DNA from: Paracoccaceae bacterium
GTDB taxonomy: Bacteria > Pseudomonadota > Alphaproteobacteria > Rhodobacterales > Rhodobacteraceae
DNA: 64,000 nt
Assembly: GCA_002709405.1 (NCBI GenBank)
Contig: PAQV01000051.1
Coordinates: 26,624 to 90,623, forward strand
Direction of reading: 5' to 3'
Part shown: positions 44,093 to 52,904 of the stretch, one piece after another
Position numbering within the stretch: the first letter of the stretch is position 1
How the letters are laid out: the number at the start of each line of letters is the position of its first letter
Made by a program: the position numbers and the translations under genes
Notes under the pieces: generated by a model
What the model was told of the DNA's origin: nothing
The model's input: only the letters and a program-made list of their open reading frames with translations
Databases searched by the model: none

Positions 44093-45156
44093 CCGCTCCC
44101 CGACCTTCGGGTCATGACCGCGCCATCGGCTGCGACCGGGTCGATGGCAATCCGGCGCACGGCCTCCCGGTACTCGCCGACAAGCCGGTCGCACAGCTGC
44201 GCCATGTTCGGCACATCACCGATCGCGCCAACACCCTGCCCGGCCCACCAGATATCCCGCGACGCCCGGCTTTCAAGGGTCGCATCCGGGCCTCCGACCG
44301 GAGGAATGGCGTCCGGATCCACCCCTGCCGCTCGGAGTGATGGCCTCAGGAACGTGGCCTGGCCCCCCGTCAGGTTGGGCGTCACGACCACGTCAGACGC
44401 CCCGACCGCAACCATTATATCCTTCTGCGCCTGCGAGACCTCTGTCTCGGACGTGGCAATGAAGCGGGTTCCCATGCACGCCATGTCAGCCCCCATGGCC
44501 CGGGCCGCCACGATATCCGCCCCGGTGGACATGGCCCCCGCCAGGATAAGCAACCCGTCATAGACCTTGCGGATCTCGGCCACCGCGGCGTAGGGCGACA
44601 GGTGGCCCATGTGTCCCCCGGCCCCCGCGCCCAGGGCGATCAGCCCGTCGACCCCGCTGCGAGCCACCTTTTCCGCATGGCCGCGCGTGGCCACGTCGTG
44701 GAACACGATCCCGCCATAGGACTGCACCGCCTCGACGACCTCGGGACTTGCCCCGAACCCGGTGATGACCACCGGCACCTTGTGGCGCACGACGATATCG
44801 AAATCCGCGGCCAGCCGCGGGTTGGTCTTGGGGACGATCAGGTACACCGCATAGGGCGCCGCGTCCGGGCTATCGGCCAGGTAGGTCTGGATCTCGGTCA
44901 GCCAGGCCTCGAAGCCGTCGCTGGTCCGGTGGTTGAGCGCGGGAAAGGCCCCCAGCAGACCGCTGCGGCAGGCCGCGACCACCAGGTCCGGGGTCGAGGT
45001 CAGGAACTTCGGCGCAACGATGGCCGGCAGGCGCAATCGGTCCAGCGGAGGTGGCAGCGTCTGCACCGGGGCATTCTCCTGTGGGTCACGGTGCCGTAGG
45101 GCGGTGTCGGAGATGTCTGCACGCGCGCGAGCCGCACCAATGTGCAGGCCCGGCAT
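44089..45156 (-). CDS. Nitronate-monooxygenase-like FMN protein (second copy)
   Basis: 355 residues; the chosen start has GGAGGAGGGA upstream. Family patterns: RLPAIVAPKFLTSTPDLVVAACRSGLLGAFPALN, ALGAGAGGHMGHLSP (GGH catalytic-area motif), LAGAMSTGADIVAARAMGADMACMGTRFIAT. It is only distantly similar to the copy at 31748. Linked with a hydratase gene, and divergent from an alpha-methylacyl-CoA racemase-type gene, so a CoA-ester substrate is plausible. Confidence 0.85.
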   Translation of the reverse strand: MPGLHIGAARARADISDTALRHRDPQENAPVQTLPPPLDRLRLPAIVAPKFLTSTPDLVVAACRSGLLGAFPALNHRTSDGFEAWLTEIQTYLADSPDAAPYAVYLIVPKTNPRLAADFDIVVRHKVPVVITGFGASPEVVEAVQSYGGIVFHDVATRGHAEKVARSGVDGLIALGAGAGGHMGHLSPYAAVAEIRKVYDGLLILAGAMSTGADIVAARAMGADMACMGTRFIATSETEVSQAQKDIMVAVGASDVVVTPNLTGGQATFLRPSLRAAGVDPDAIPPVGGPDATLESRASRDIWWAGQGVGAIGDVPNMAQLCDRLVGEYREAVRRIAIDPVAADGAVMTRRSGSG

Positions 45157-45213
45157 GGCGCGTCCCTCCTCCTCCGCGGTTTGCCTAACATAGATCCCTT
45201 CCCGGCGCCATAT

Positions 45214-45262
45214 TTTAGGTCAACGTATTACTATTTTAGTTTCGGGACCTAAATGCGTTGAC
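45214..45262. promoter_or_regulatory. Nested inverted repeats in a divergent promoter region
   Basis: TTTAGGTC (45214-45221) pairs with GACCTAAA (45246-45253), and the overlapping GTCAACG (45219-45225) pairs with CGTTGAC (45256-45262). The stretch is unusually A/T-rich. It lies between the NMO-like gene and the broken quinone oxidoreductase, as expected for an operator pair. Different from the TetR-type operator. Confidence 0.45.
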
Positions 45263-45420
45263 TTCGAGGGGTTCGCGCTTCACTTCTGACCCCGAGTACG
45301 GTCTTGGGAGCGGCCAAACAGGTGGAGGAGTGAAGGACAAGAGGCCCCGAGCAGGCCGCTGTCATTGCGTCCGGCCGCACCGGCAGGCCTTCAACACAGG
45401 CGCAGAGGGGGAGGACCACA

Positions 45421-46166
45421 TGCGCAGCATCCTGAGCCTTGAGACGAGCGGGCCTGGCACGCTTGCCTACCGCGAGGACGTGCCCCTGCCCAACCGGCGG
45501 ACGACCAGGCGCGCATCCGGATCCATGCCGCCGCACTGAACATGCCCGACCTGCTGATGATCGAGGACAAGTACCAGGACCGCCCGCCCCGCCCCTTTGC
45601 GCCGGGACCCGAAGAAGCCGGGATCGTCGACGCGGTGGGCGTGTCGGTGACGGGCTTCGCGCCCGGCCAGCGGGTGATGGCGGTCACAGGCTTTGGCGGG
45701 CTGGCGGACTATGCCTGTGCTCCCGCGACCAAGACCTCGATCAATCCCGATGACATGCCCTTCGACCATGCCTCGGCGCTGCTGGTGACCGATGCCACCG
45801 CCTGGCGCGGGCTGAAGGCCCGGGCCGATCTTCGACCCGATCGGGGGGGCCTATGTCGAACCCGCGTTCCGCGCCATCGGCTGGGGCGGGCGCAACCTGG
45901 TGATCGGGTTCGCCACCGGCATCGCGGCCTTGCCGATGAACCTGCCCTTGCTGAAAGGGGCCGATGTGCGGGGCGTCTACTGGGCCGACAGCCTGATCCG
46001 GGACCCCGAGAGCCACCGCACGGCCGTGGCCGAACTCTGCGCACTGTCTGCCCGGGGCCGCATCCGCCCCCGGATCCCGTCGAACTTCCCCCTGAAGGAC
46101 AGCCCCACCGCGCTGGAGCGTTTCGCATCGCGGACGGCCTCGGGTAAGATCGCCATCGAGATCTGA
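45421..46166 (+). pseudogene. Broken zinc-less quinone oxidoreductase (MDR family)
   Basis: The N-terminal MDR part starts at 45421 (MRSILSLETSGPGTLAYREDV), loses frame near 45500 (NRRTT... versus ARIRIHAAALNMPDLLMIEDKYQ), continues to ATAWRGLKAR, and then jumps to IFDPIGGAYVEPAFRAIGWGGRNLVIGFATG. The cofactor-binding middle (about 120 residues) is missing. The C-terminal part ends at 46166 (GKIAIEI). One frameshift plus one large deletion make it non-functional. Confidence 0.8.
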
Positions 46167-46235
46167 GCGCCCTCTCCCGAAGACATTCACCCGAAGACCA
46201 GCGCCCGCAAACGGCCCCCGAAGAAAGGCACCGCC

Positions 46236-47384
46236 ATGTCCAGACCGCCCCTGACCGGCATCCGCATCATCGAACTCGCCGGCATTGGCCCCGGCCCCTT
46301 TGCCGGCATGATGCTGGCCGATCACGGCGCCGAGGTCATCCGCGTTGAACGGATCGGGTCGGGCAAGGCCGGGCCAGAGGTGCCGCCCGAAAAGGACATC
46401 CTCCTGCGGTCCCGAAAGACCATTGAGCTCGATCTCAAGAACCCGGCCTCGCAACAGGTGCTGCTGGACCTGGTCGGCAGCGCCGACGGGCTGATCGAGG
46501 GCTTCCGGCCCGGGGTCATCGAACGGCTGGGGATCGGGCCAGAGGTGCTGCTGACCACCAATCCGGCCCTGGTGATCGGCCGGATGACCGGCTGGGGCCA
46601 GACCGGCCCGATGGCGCCCATGGCTGGCCATGACATCAACTACATCGCCCTGTCCGGCGCCCTGCACGGGGTCGGGCGCAAGGGCGAACGGCCGGTCATC
46701 CCCTTGAACCTGTTCGGTGATTTCGGTGGTGGAGGCATGGTCCTGGCCTTTGGCATGCTGGCCGCCCTACACCATGCGAAGGCCACCGGCGAAGGCCAGG
46801 TGGTCGATGCGGCGATGACCGACGGATCGGCCCTGTTGACGGCAATGATCCAGACCTTTCGCCAGATCGGGCTGTGGCAGGACGACCGGGGCGTCAACCT
46901 ACTGGATGGCGGCGCGCATTTCTACGACACCTACGAAACAAGGGACGGCCGCTACGTCGCCCTGGGCGCGATCGAGCCCCAGTTCTACGCCCGCCTGTTG
47001 GATCTTCTGGGCCTGTCCGACGACCCGGCCTACCGCGACCAGATGCAGGCCGACCGCTGGGACGACATGCGCGAAAGCCTGGCCCGGATTTTCCTGACGA
47101 AGACCCGCGATGAATGGGATGACCTGCTGATGGGAACGGATGCCTGTTATGCCCCCGTGCTGTCGTTGACCGAGGCCCCCGAGCACCCCCACAACGCCGC
47201 GCGCGGCACGTTCCAGACCGCCGGAGGCATCGTCCAGCCCGGCCCCGCACCGCGCTATTCCGCCAGCCCCACCGTCCCGCCACAGATGTTCGGGACCGAG
47301 CTGGACACCGACGATGTGCTGTCCTCGATCGGGTATTCAGAGGACAAGTTGACAACGCTGCGCGAGACAAAGGCGATCCGGTAG
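46236..47384 (+). CDS. CaiB/BaiF CoA-transferase family protein, alpha-methylacyl-CoA racemase type
   Basis: 382 residues. N-terminus LTGIRIIELAGIGPGPFAGMMLADHGAEVIRVER is typical; the racemase-type GHDINYIALSGALHGVG contains the His/Asp pair used in AMACR for proton exchange at C2, and GDFGGGGMVLAFGMLAALHHA follows. It would interconvert (2R)- and (2S)-2-methylacyl-CoA so that acyl-CoA dehydrogenases can act on methyl-branched acids. Located 70 bp after the broken quinone oxidoreductase, the remnant of the same plus-strand unit. Confidence 0.88.
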   Translation: MSRPPLTGIRIIELAGIGPGPFAGMMLADHGAEVIRVERIGSGKAGPEVPPEKDILLRSRKTIELDLKNPASQQVLLDLVGSADGLIEGFRPGVIERLGIGPEVLLTTNPALVIGRMTGWGQTGPMAPMAGHDINYIALSGALHGVGRKGERPVIPLNLFGDFGGGGMVLAFGMLAALHHAKATGEGQVVDAAMTDGSALLTAMIQTFRQIGLWQDDRGVNLLDGGAHFYDTYETRDGRYVALGAIEPQFYARLLDLLGLSDDPAYRDQMQADRWDDMRESLARIFLTKTRDEWDDLLMGTDACYAPVLSLTEAPEHPHNAARGTFQTAGGIVQPGPAPRYSASPTVPPQMFGTELDTDDVLSSIGYSEDKLTTLRETKAIR

Positions 47385-47430
47385 TCGACGCCCTCGTGCA
47401 CGCCCTTCCCCGCCACGTCCGACGGCCCTG

Positions 47431-48384
47431 TCAGGCCACGGCGGCCGCCGCACTGGTGCCGGGGTGATGGCAGGCCACCTGGTGCCCGTGGCTGGCCCGG
47501 TGAAGCGCCGGATCCTCGGTCAGGCACCGCGCACTGGCCAGCGGACAGCGGTTGGCGAAACGGCATCCCGCCGCCGGGCGACCGCCGGTCTCTGGCGGCA
47601 GCAGGTCGGGCGCGCGGCGGCGCGTGGCATCGGGGATCGCGCCGATCAGCGCGCGGGTGTAGGGGTGCAGCGGATCCTGCCAGAGCCTGTGCGCCGGGGC
47701 CATTTCGACGATGCGGCCCAGGTACATCACGGCGATCCGGTCGGAAATGTAGCGCACCACCGACAGGTCATGCGAGATGAACAGATAGGCCGGTCCCCGC
47801 TCGGCCTGCAGCCGGCGCAGCAGGTTCAGGATCTGCGCCTGGATCGACAGATCAAGCGCCGAGACCGGCTCGTCGCAGATCACCAGCCGCGGCTTCAGGA
47901 TCAGCGCGCGCGCGATGCCGATGCGCTGGCGCTGGCCGCCCGAAAATTCGTGGGGGAAACGGTCCAGGGCATCGGGTCCAAGGCCCACGGCCTCGGCCAT
48001 CCCGGTCACGATCTCGGCGGCCTCGCGCCCGCGCGCAATGCCGTGGACATGAAGCGGCGCCGTGAGGATCTTGCGGATCGTCTGGCGCGGATTGAGCGAG
48101 GCATAGGGATCCTGGAAGATCATCTGCATGCCGCTGCGGACCGGCGCCAGCTTCCTGCGGCTCTGGGTGGTGATGTCCTGCCCCTCGAACACGATGCGCC
48201 CCGAGGTCGGCCGGCCCAGCCTGAGGATGGCATGACTGAGGGTGGACTTGCCGCAGCCGGATTCTCCGACCAGCCCCAGTGTCTCGCCCGCATCGAGCGC
48301 CAACGACACCCCGTCGACGGCCCGGACCGGAGCATGGGCGGATCCGTAATGGACGTGCAGATCCTCGACTGAAAGCAGGGGCAT
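47431..48384 (-). CDS. Oligopeptide ABC transporter ATP-binding protein (OppF type), second cassette
   Basis: 317 residues from the ATG at 48384. Walker [10 protein letters not shown], signature FSGGQRQR, Walker B LVICDEPVSALD, H-loop LFISHDLSVV, and the C-terminal CRFANRCPLASARC of Opp ATPases. Last gene of a six-gene minus-strand operon that begins with a luciferase-like monooxygenase (54203). Confidence 0.93.
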   Translation of the reverse strand: MPLLSVEDLHVHYGSAHAPVRAVDGVSLALDAGETLGLVGESGCGKSTLSHAILRLGRPTSGRIVFEGQDITTQSRRKLAPVRSGMQMIFQDPYASLNPRQTIRKILTAPLHVHGIARGREAAEIVTGMAEAVGLGPDALDRFPHEFSGGQRQRIGIARALILKPRLVICDEPVSALDLSIQAQILNLLRRLQAERGPAYLFISHDLSVVRYISDRIAVMYLGRIVEMAPAHRLWQDPLHPYTRALIGAIPDATRRRAPDLLPPETGGRPAAGCRFANRCPLASARCLTEDPALHRASHGHQVACHHPGTSAAAAVA

Positions 48385-48394
48385 CGCGGTTCCT

Positions 48395-49357
48395 TCACTT
48401 GGCGACGGGACAGGCGACCGCATGGGCCGCGCCCAGCTGGCGCAACGCGGGTCGCCGGGTGGCGCAGTCGGGCAACGCGACGGGGCAGCGCGGGGCAAAG
48501 CTGCAGCCCACGAGACTGGCCGCCGAGCCGACGTTGCCCGGAATTTCAGGCAAGGGACCGTCGCGGAAGCCGCGATCGCCTTGCGCGCGGGGCGAGGCGC
48601 TGATCAGGCCCTGGCTGTAGGGATGGCGCGGCCGGGCAAAGAGCGCCTCGGCCCCGGCGATTTCCATCGGCCGCCCGGCATACATGACGACGACCCGGTC
48701 GGCCCATTGCGCCACCAGGCCCAGGTCATGGGTGATCAGCAGCACCGCGATGCCCAGGTCGCGGCGCAGCCCGTCGATCAGGTCAAGCACCTGCGCCTGG
48801 ATGGTCACGTCCAGCGCGGTCGTCGGTTCGTCGGCGATTAGCAGGCTGGGCCGGCAGGCAACCGCCATGGCGATCATCACCCGCTGGCGCATGCCCCCCG
48901 ACAATTCATGCGGCCAGGCATCCAGCTTGGCCACCGGATCGGGGATCCGGACCAGGTCAAGCAATTCGGCCGCGCGCCCCCGGGCGGCCTCTTCCGTGCC
49001 GCCGTCGTGCTGGCGGATGACCTCGGTGATCTGCCGGCCGATGGTCATGACCGGGTTCAGAGAGGTCATCGGCTCCTGAAAGATCATGCCGATCTCGCCG
49101 CCCCGGATGTCCTGCATCTCGCGCGGTTTCAGACCGGTCAGGTCGCGGCCGCCGAAGCGGATGCTGCCGGCGGCGATGCGCGCCCGGGGCGGCAGCAAGC
49201 CCATCACCGCCAGGGCGGTCAGCGACTTGCCGGATCCGGACTCGCCCACCACCGCCAGGGTTTCCCCCGCGCCCACCTGGAACGACAGGTTCTGGACGGG
49301 CCGCGCCATGGGAAAGGCGATGTCGAGCCCCTCGATATCCAATACGGGTGCGTTCAT
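48395..49357 (-). CDS. Oligopeptide ABC transporter ATP-binding protein (OppD type), second cassette
   Basis: 320 residues from the ATG at 49357 (a GTG one codon earlier is also possible; either overlaps the permease stop). Walker A GESGSGKS, signature LSGGMRQR, Walker [14 protein letters not shown]-loop LLITHDLGLV, C-terminal GCSFAPRCPVALPDC. Pairs with the OppF-type ATPase. Confidence 0.93.
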   Translation of the reverse strand: MNAPVLDIEGLDIAFPMARPVQNLSFQVGAGETLAVVGESGSGKSLTALAVMGLLPPRARIAAGSIRFGGRDLTGLKPREMQDIRGGEIGMIFQEPMTSLNPVMTIGRQITEVIRQHDGGTEEAARGRAAELLDLVRIPDPVAKLDAWPHELSGGMRQRVMIAMAVACRPSLLIADEPTTALDVTIQAQVLDLIDGLRRDLGIAVLLITHDLGLVAQWADRVVVMYAGRPMEIAGAEALFARPRHPYSQGLISASPRAQGDRGFRDGPLPEIPGNVGSAASLVGCSFAPRCPVALPDCATRRPALRQLGAAHAVACPVAK

Positions 49358-50232
49358 CACTCTCTCCCGGCCAGGCGCGGGTTCATCGCGTCGTTCAGAC
49401 CGTCGCCGATCAGGTTGAAGGCCAGCACCGTCGAGAAGATGCAGAGGCCGGGAACCGCCGCCAGGTACCAGGCGGTGCGCAGCATCTCGCGCCCCTCGCC
49501 GATCATCGAGCCCCAGCTGACCCGGTTGGGGTCCGACAGGCCCAGAAACGACAGGGCGCTTTCCATCAGGATCGCCGTCGCGACCAGCACCGACGACGTC
49601 ACGACCACCGGCGGCAGGGCGTTGGGCAGCACCTCGCGGAAGATGATGCGGGCGTCCGAAAAGCCCAGGCTGTGGGCGGCGGTGACGAATTCCTTGCCCC
49701 GGATGGCCCGGAATTCCCCGCGCACCAGCCGCGCCAACGTCGGCCAGCTGACCGCGCCGATGCCGATGGCCACAGTGGGCAGGTTCGGCTGCCAGATCGC
49801 CACGATCACCACCAGCAACAGGAAGTTGGGCGGGGTCTGCACGATCTCGACCAGGTTCATGCCGACGCGGTCGATCCAGCCGCCGTAATAGCCGGTGATC
49901 GCCCCCACCAGCGTGCCGATCAGCAGGCTGGTGGCCGTGGCGGCCAGCCCCACGGCCAGCGACACGCGCGAGCCATGGATGATGCCCGCCAGCACATCGC
50001 GGCCCATCATGTCGGTCCCCAGCGGATAGGCCGGGTTCTGTCCGGGCCAGAGGAACGGCTGGGCCACCATGGTCAGTGGATCGCCCGGGGCCAGCAGATC
50101 GGCGAAGATCGCGGCAAAAAGCACCGTGGCCAGGATCAGCATCCCGGCTACGGCATTGGGATTGCGCAGGAAAAGCCTTAACGCACGGGAGCCCGCAGGC
50201 GCCATGGCCGTCGTCGTCGTCATGTCGGTCAT
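49357..50232 (-). CDS. Oligopeptide ABC transporter permease (OppC type), second cassette
   Basis: 291 residues from the ATG at 50232, overlapping the OppB-type stop (ATGA) with CAGGAG upstream. N-terminal helix after a short cytoplasmic tail, the PLGTDMMGRDVLAG motif of OppC proteins, and the EAA loop EFVTAAHSLGFSDARIIFREVLPN. Confidence 0.92.
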   Translation of the reverse strand: MTDMTTTTAMAPAGSRALRLFLRNPNAVAGMLILATVLFAAIFADLLAPGDPLTMVAQPFLWPGQNPAYPLGTDMMGRDVLAGIIHGSRVSLAVGLAATATSLLIGTLVGAITGYYGGWIDRVGMNLVEIVQTPPNFLLLVVIVAIWQPNLPTVAIGIGAVSWPTLARLVRGEFRAIRGKEFVTAAHSLGFSDARIIFREVLPNALPPVVVTSSVLVATAILMESALSFLGLSDPNRVSWGSMIGEGREMLRTAWYLAAVPGLCIFSTVLAFNLIGDGLNDAMNPRLAGRE

Positions 50233-51227
50233 GTCTCCTGGATCCTCGGGTCGAGCCATCCGTGCACGAGGTCGACCATCACGTTCGCCGCGATCACCAG
50301 GAAGGACGACAGCAGCAGGATCGCCATGAGCACGTTGAAGTCTCGCGACAGGATCGCCTCGAACGACAGCTTGCCCAGGCCCGGCCAGTTGTAGACCGTT
50401 TCGACCACCACAGCGCCGCCGAGCATCGCGCCTACGTGCATGCCGACCATCGTGGTCACCGGCAGCAGCGCATTGCGCAGCACGTGGCGGAACATCACCT
50501 TGCGCGGCGACAGGCCCTTGGCCAGCGCAGTGCGCACGTAATCCTGGCCCGCCTGTTCCAGCATCGAGGCCCGCGTCAGCCGGGCATAGATCGAAAGGTA
50601 GAACAGACCCAGCGACACCGAGGGCAGCAGCAGATAGCGCGGCTTGACCAGCACTCCGGCCCAGCCCTGCCCCGCCCGGCCGATCGGTCCGGACCCGCCG
50701 CTGGGCAGCCAGCCCAGCTGCACCGAGAAGACCACGATCAGCATCAGGCCGATCCAGAACCCGGGCACCGAGTAGAAGACCAGGGCCAGCACCGACAGCA
50801 GCCGATCCGGCAGCCGCCCAGCAAACCGCGCCATGGTCATGCCCATGACGATCCCCAGCGCCACCGCAATGGTCATGGCGGTGACCATCAGCAGCACGGT
50901 GTCCGGCAGGCGTTGCCAGATCAGGTCGATCACCGGGGCGTTGTAGCGCACCGACTGCCCCAGATCGAGATGCAGCAGGCCCCAGACATATTGCCCGAAC
51001 TGGGTGATCAGCGACTGGTCCAGGCCCAGGCGGGCCCGCAGCGCCTCCATTCCGGCACTGGTGGCCGCCCCGGCATCCGCCGCGATCGCGTCGGCGGCAT
51101 CGCCGGGAACCAGCCTGAGGAAGAAGTAAATCAGCACCACCACGCCCACGACCGTCGGCAAGGCCCGCAAAAGCAGCCTTGCCAGAAGCCGGGGGACACG
51201 GCCTGCCCCGTGATGCGTCTTAGCCAT
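50229..51227 (-). CDS. Oligopeptide ABC transporter permease (OppB type), second cassette
   Basis: 332 residues from the ATG at 51227, which overlaps the end of the binding-protein gene by 8 bp. First helix LPTVVGVVVLIYFFLRLVPGD, typical OppB periplasmic region, EAA loop EQAGQDYVRTALAKGLSPRKVMFRHVLRN. Confidence 0.92.
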   Translation of the reverse strand: MAKTHHGAGRVPRLLARLLLRALPTVVGVVVLIYFFLRLVPGDAADAIAADAGAATSAGMEALRARLGLDQSLITQFGQYVWGLLHLDLGQSVRYNAPVIDLIWQRLPDTVLLMVTAMTIAVALGIVMGMTMARFAGRLPDRLLSVLALVFYSVPGFWIGLMLIVVFSVQLGWLPSGGSGPIGRAGQGWAGVLVKPRYLLLPSVSLGLFYLSIYARLTRASMLEQAGQDYVRTALAKGLSPRKVMFRHVLRNALLPVTTMVGMHVGAMLGGAVVVETVYNWPGLGKLSFEAILSRDFNVLMAILLLSSFLVIAANVMVDLVHGWLDPRIQET

Positions 51228-52821
51228 CTTTGAGATAGAGATCCGCGAAGTTGCCGCTGATGCCAAGCGCGCCGGTGCAGAAGTTCACCAGGTTGACGTT
51301 GGCAATGGTGATCTGGTGCGTCGCGATCAGGCCGATGGCCGGCACGTCGTTGGCGATGACATGCTGGAACGCATCCAGCTGTTCCTTGCGCTTGGCCGGG
51401 TCGTTTTCCACCGCCGCGGCTTCAAGCAGCGCGTCGACTTCGGGGTTCTGGTAGGCGGCCGCGTTGGAATAGGGCACGCCGGGCCGGAAGTTCTGCGACC
51501 AGTAGAAGCGCTGGGTGCCGACCGTCGGGTCGAACAGCTGTGAACTGCCCTGCGCGTTGAAAGCGAAATCGCGGTCGGTGTAGACGCGGCGGACATAGGC
51601 GCTTTGGTCCTCGTTCCGCACGGTGACGGCCACCCCCAACGGCGCCAGCACGTTGCGCATGTACTGGGCGATCTGCGAGGCGACCCCGGGGCGCGCGTCG
51701 ATTGTCACATCGAAGCGCTTGCCATCGGCATCGGCCGGATAACCGGCCTCGTCCAGCAGCGCGGCCGCGCGGTCGGGATCATGCTCCAGCACCGGCGTTT
51801 CGGGATCGTAGATCTTCTTCAGGCTGGGCGTCACCGGGCCGCGCGCCAGGTCGCCGTAGCCCATGAACACGATATCCAGGATCTGCTGGGGCTGGATCAT
51901 GTGGGCAAAGGCCTGGCGGACGCGGACGTCCTTGAAATATTCGTTCTCCAGGTTGAACTCGATCCGGTAGAAGCCGTTGTTCTGGTATTCGTTGCCGCGC
52001 GTCTCGACCTGCAGGTTCGGGTCCGCCTTGATGCGCTCCATGTCGGTCAGGGGCACCGGGCTCCAGCCGGCAAGGTCGATCTCGCCCGATTCCAGCCCGA
52101 TGCTGCGGACCGAGGCATCGCCCACAAATTGCGTGATCAGCTCGTCGACGTAGGGTTTCGGCGCGTCCCAGTAATCGGGGTTGCGCTCCATCAGGATGTA
52201 GGACCCGCGCGCCCATTCGACAAAGCGGAAGGGGCCGGTGCCGATCGGCGCATTGCCGTTCGGGCTGGCGACCGGGTTGTCCTCGAAGCCCTCGTAGGCA
52301 TGGCGCGGCACGATCGGGGCCTCGGCCGCGGAAAACGCGGTCAGCAGGTAGGGCGCCGGCTGCGACAGGGTCAGCACGGCGGTCAGATCGTCGGGCGTGT
52401 CGACCTTTTCCAGGCTCTGGAAGGTGCTCTGCCCGCGCGGGTGGACCTTCTTCAGGTTCATCAGCGAAAAGGCCACATCGGCCGAGGTCAGCGGCGTGCC
52501 GTCATGGAACTTCACCCCCTCGCGTAGCTTGAACGTATAGGTCAGGCCGTCCTCCGAGACCTCCCATTCGGTGGCAAGCTCGGGCTTGGGCGTCAGGTCG
52601 AAATCAAAGGTCAGAAGGCCCTCGGTGATCTTGGGCGACAGGATGACGGTGCTGGCCGAGGTCGTGGTCAGCGACACCAGCGAGGGCGGTTCGTCCGCCA
52701 CCGCCATCGTGACCGAGCCGCCGACGACCGGCTCCTCTGCCTTGGCGATGTGCGGCAGGGTCATGGCAAGGGCCGAGGTCCCGGCAAGCAGGTTGAACGT
52801 GCGGCGAGAGATTTTGGTCAT
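51220..52821 (-). CDS. Extracellular solute-binding protein, family 5, with Tat-like signal
   Basis: 533 residues. The signal peptide begins with KISRRTFNLLAG, a match to the twin-arginine S-R-R-x-F motif, and ends near AKAEE, so export folded by Tat is likely, unlike the family 5 protein at 4522 with a plain Sec signal. Family 5 features GLTYTFKLREGVKFHDGTPLTSADVAFSL are present. It feeds the second oligopeptide-type importer. Ligand unknown; the monooxygenase upstream hints at a sulfur- or nitrogen-containing compound. Confidence 0.92.
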   Translation of the reverse strand: MTKISRRTFNLLAGTSALAMTLPHIAKAEEPVVGGSVTMAVADEPPSLVSLTTTSASTVILSPKITEGLLTFDFDLTPKPELATEWEVSEDGLTYTFKLREGVKFHDGTPLTSADVAFSLMNLKKVHPRGQSTFQSLEKVDTPDDLTAVLTLSQPAPYLLTAFSAAEAPIVPRHAYEGFEDNPVASPNGNAPIGTGPFRFVEWARGSYILMERNPDYWDAPKPYVDELITQFVGDASVRSIGLESGEIDLAGWSPVPLTDMERIKADPNLQVETRGNEYQNNGFYRIEFNLENEYFKDVRVRQAFAHMIQPQQILDIVFMGYGDLARGPVTPSLKKIYDPETPVLEHDPDRAAALLDEAGYPADADGKRFDVTIDARPGVASQIAQYMRNVLAPLGVAVTVRNEDQSAYVRRVYTDRDFAFNAQGSSQLFDPTVGTQRFYWSQNFRPGVPYSNAAAYQNPEVDALLEAAAVENDPAKRKEQLDAFQHVIANDVPAIGLIATHQITIANVNLVNFCTGALGISGNFADLYLKDG

Positions 52822-52904
52822 GAGAGCTCCGATGGGATGAAGGGGCGGTCCCGGCGTGGCCGGGGCCCGGCAAAGGGATCAGGCAAAGGGATCAGGCGAT
52901 GAGG

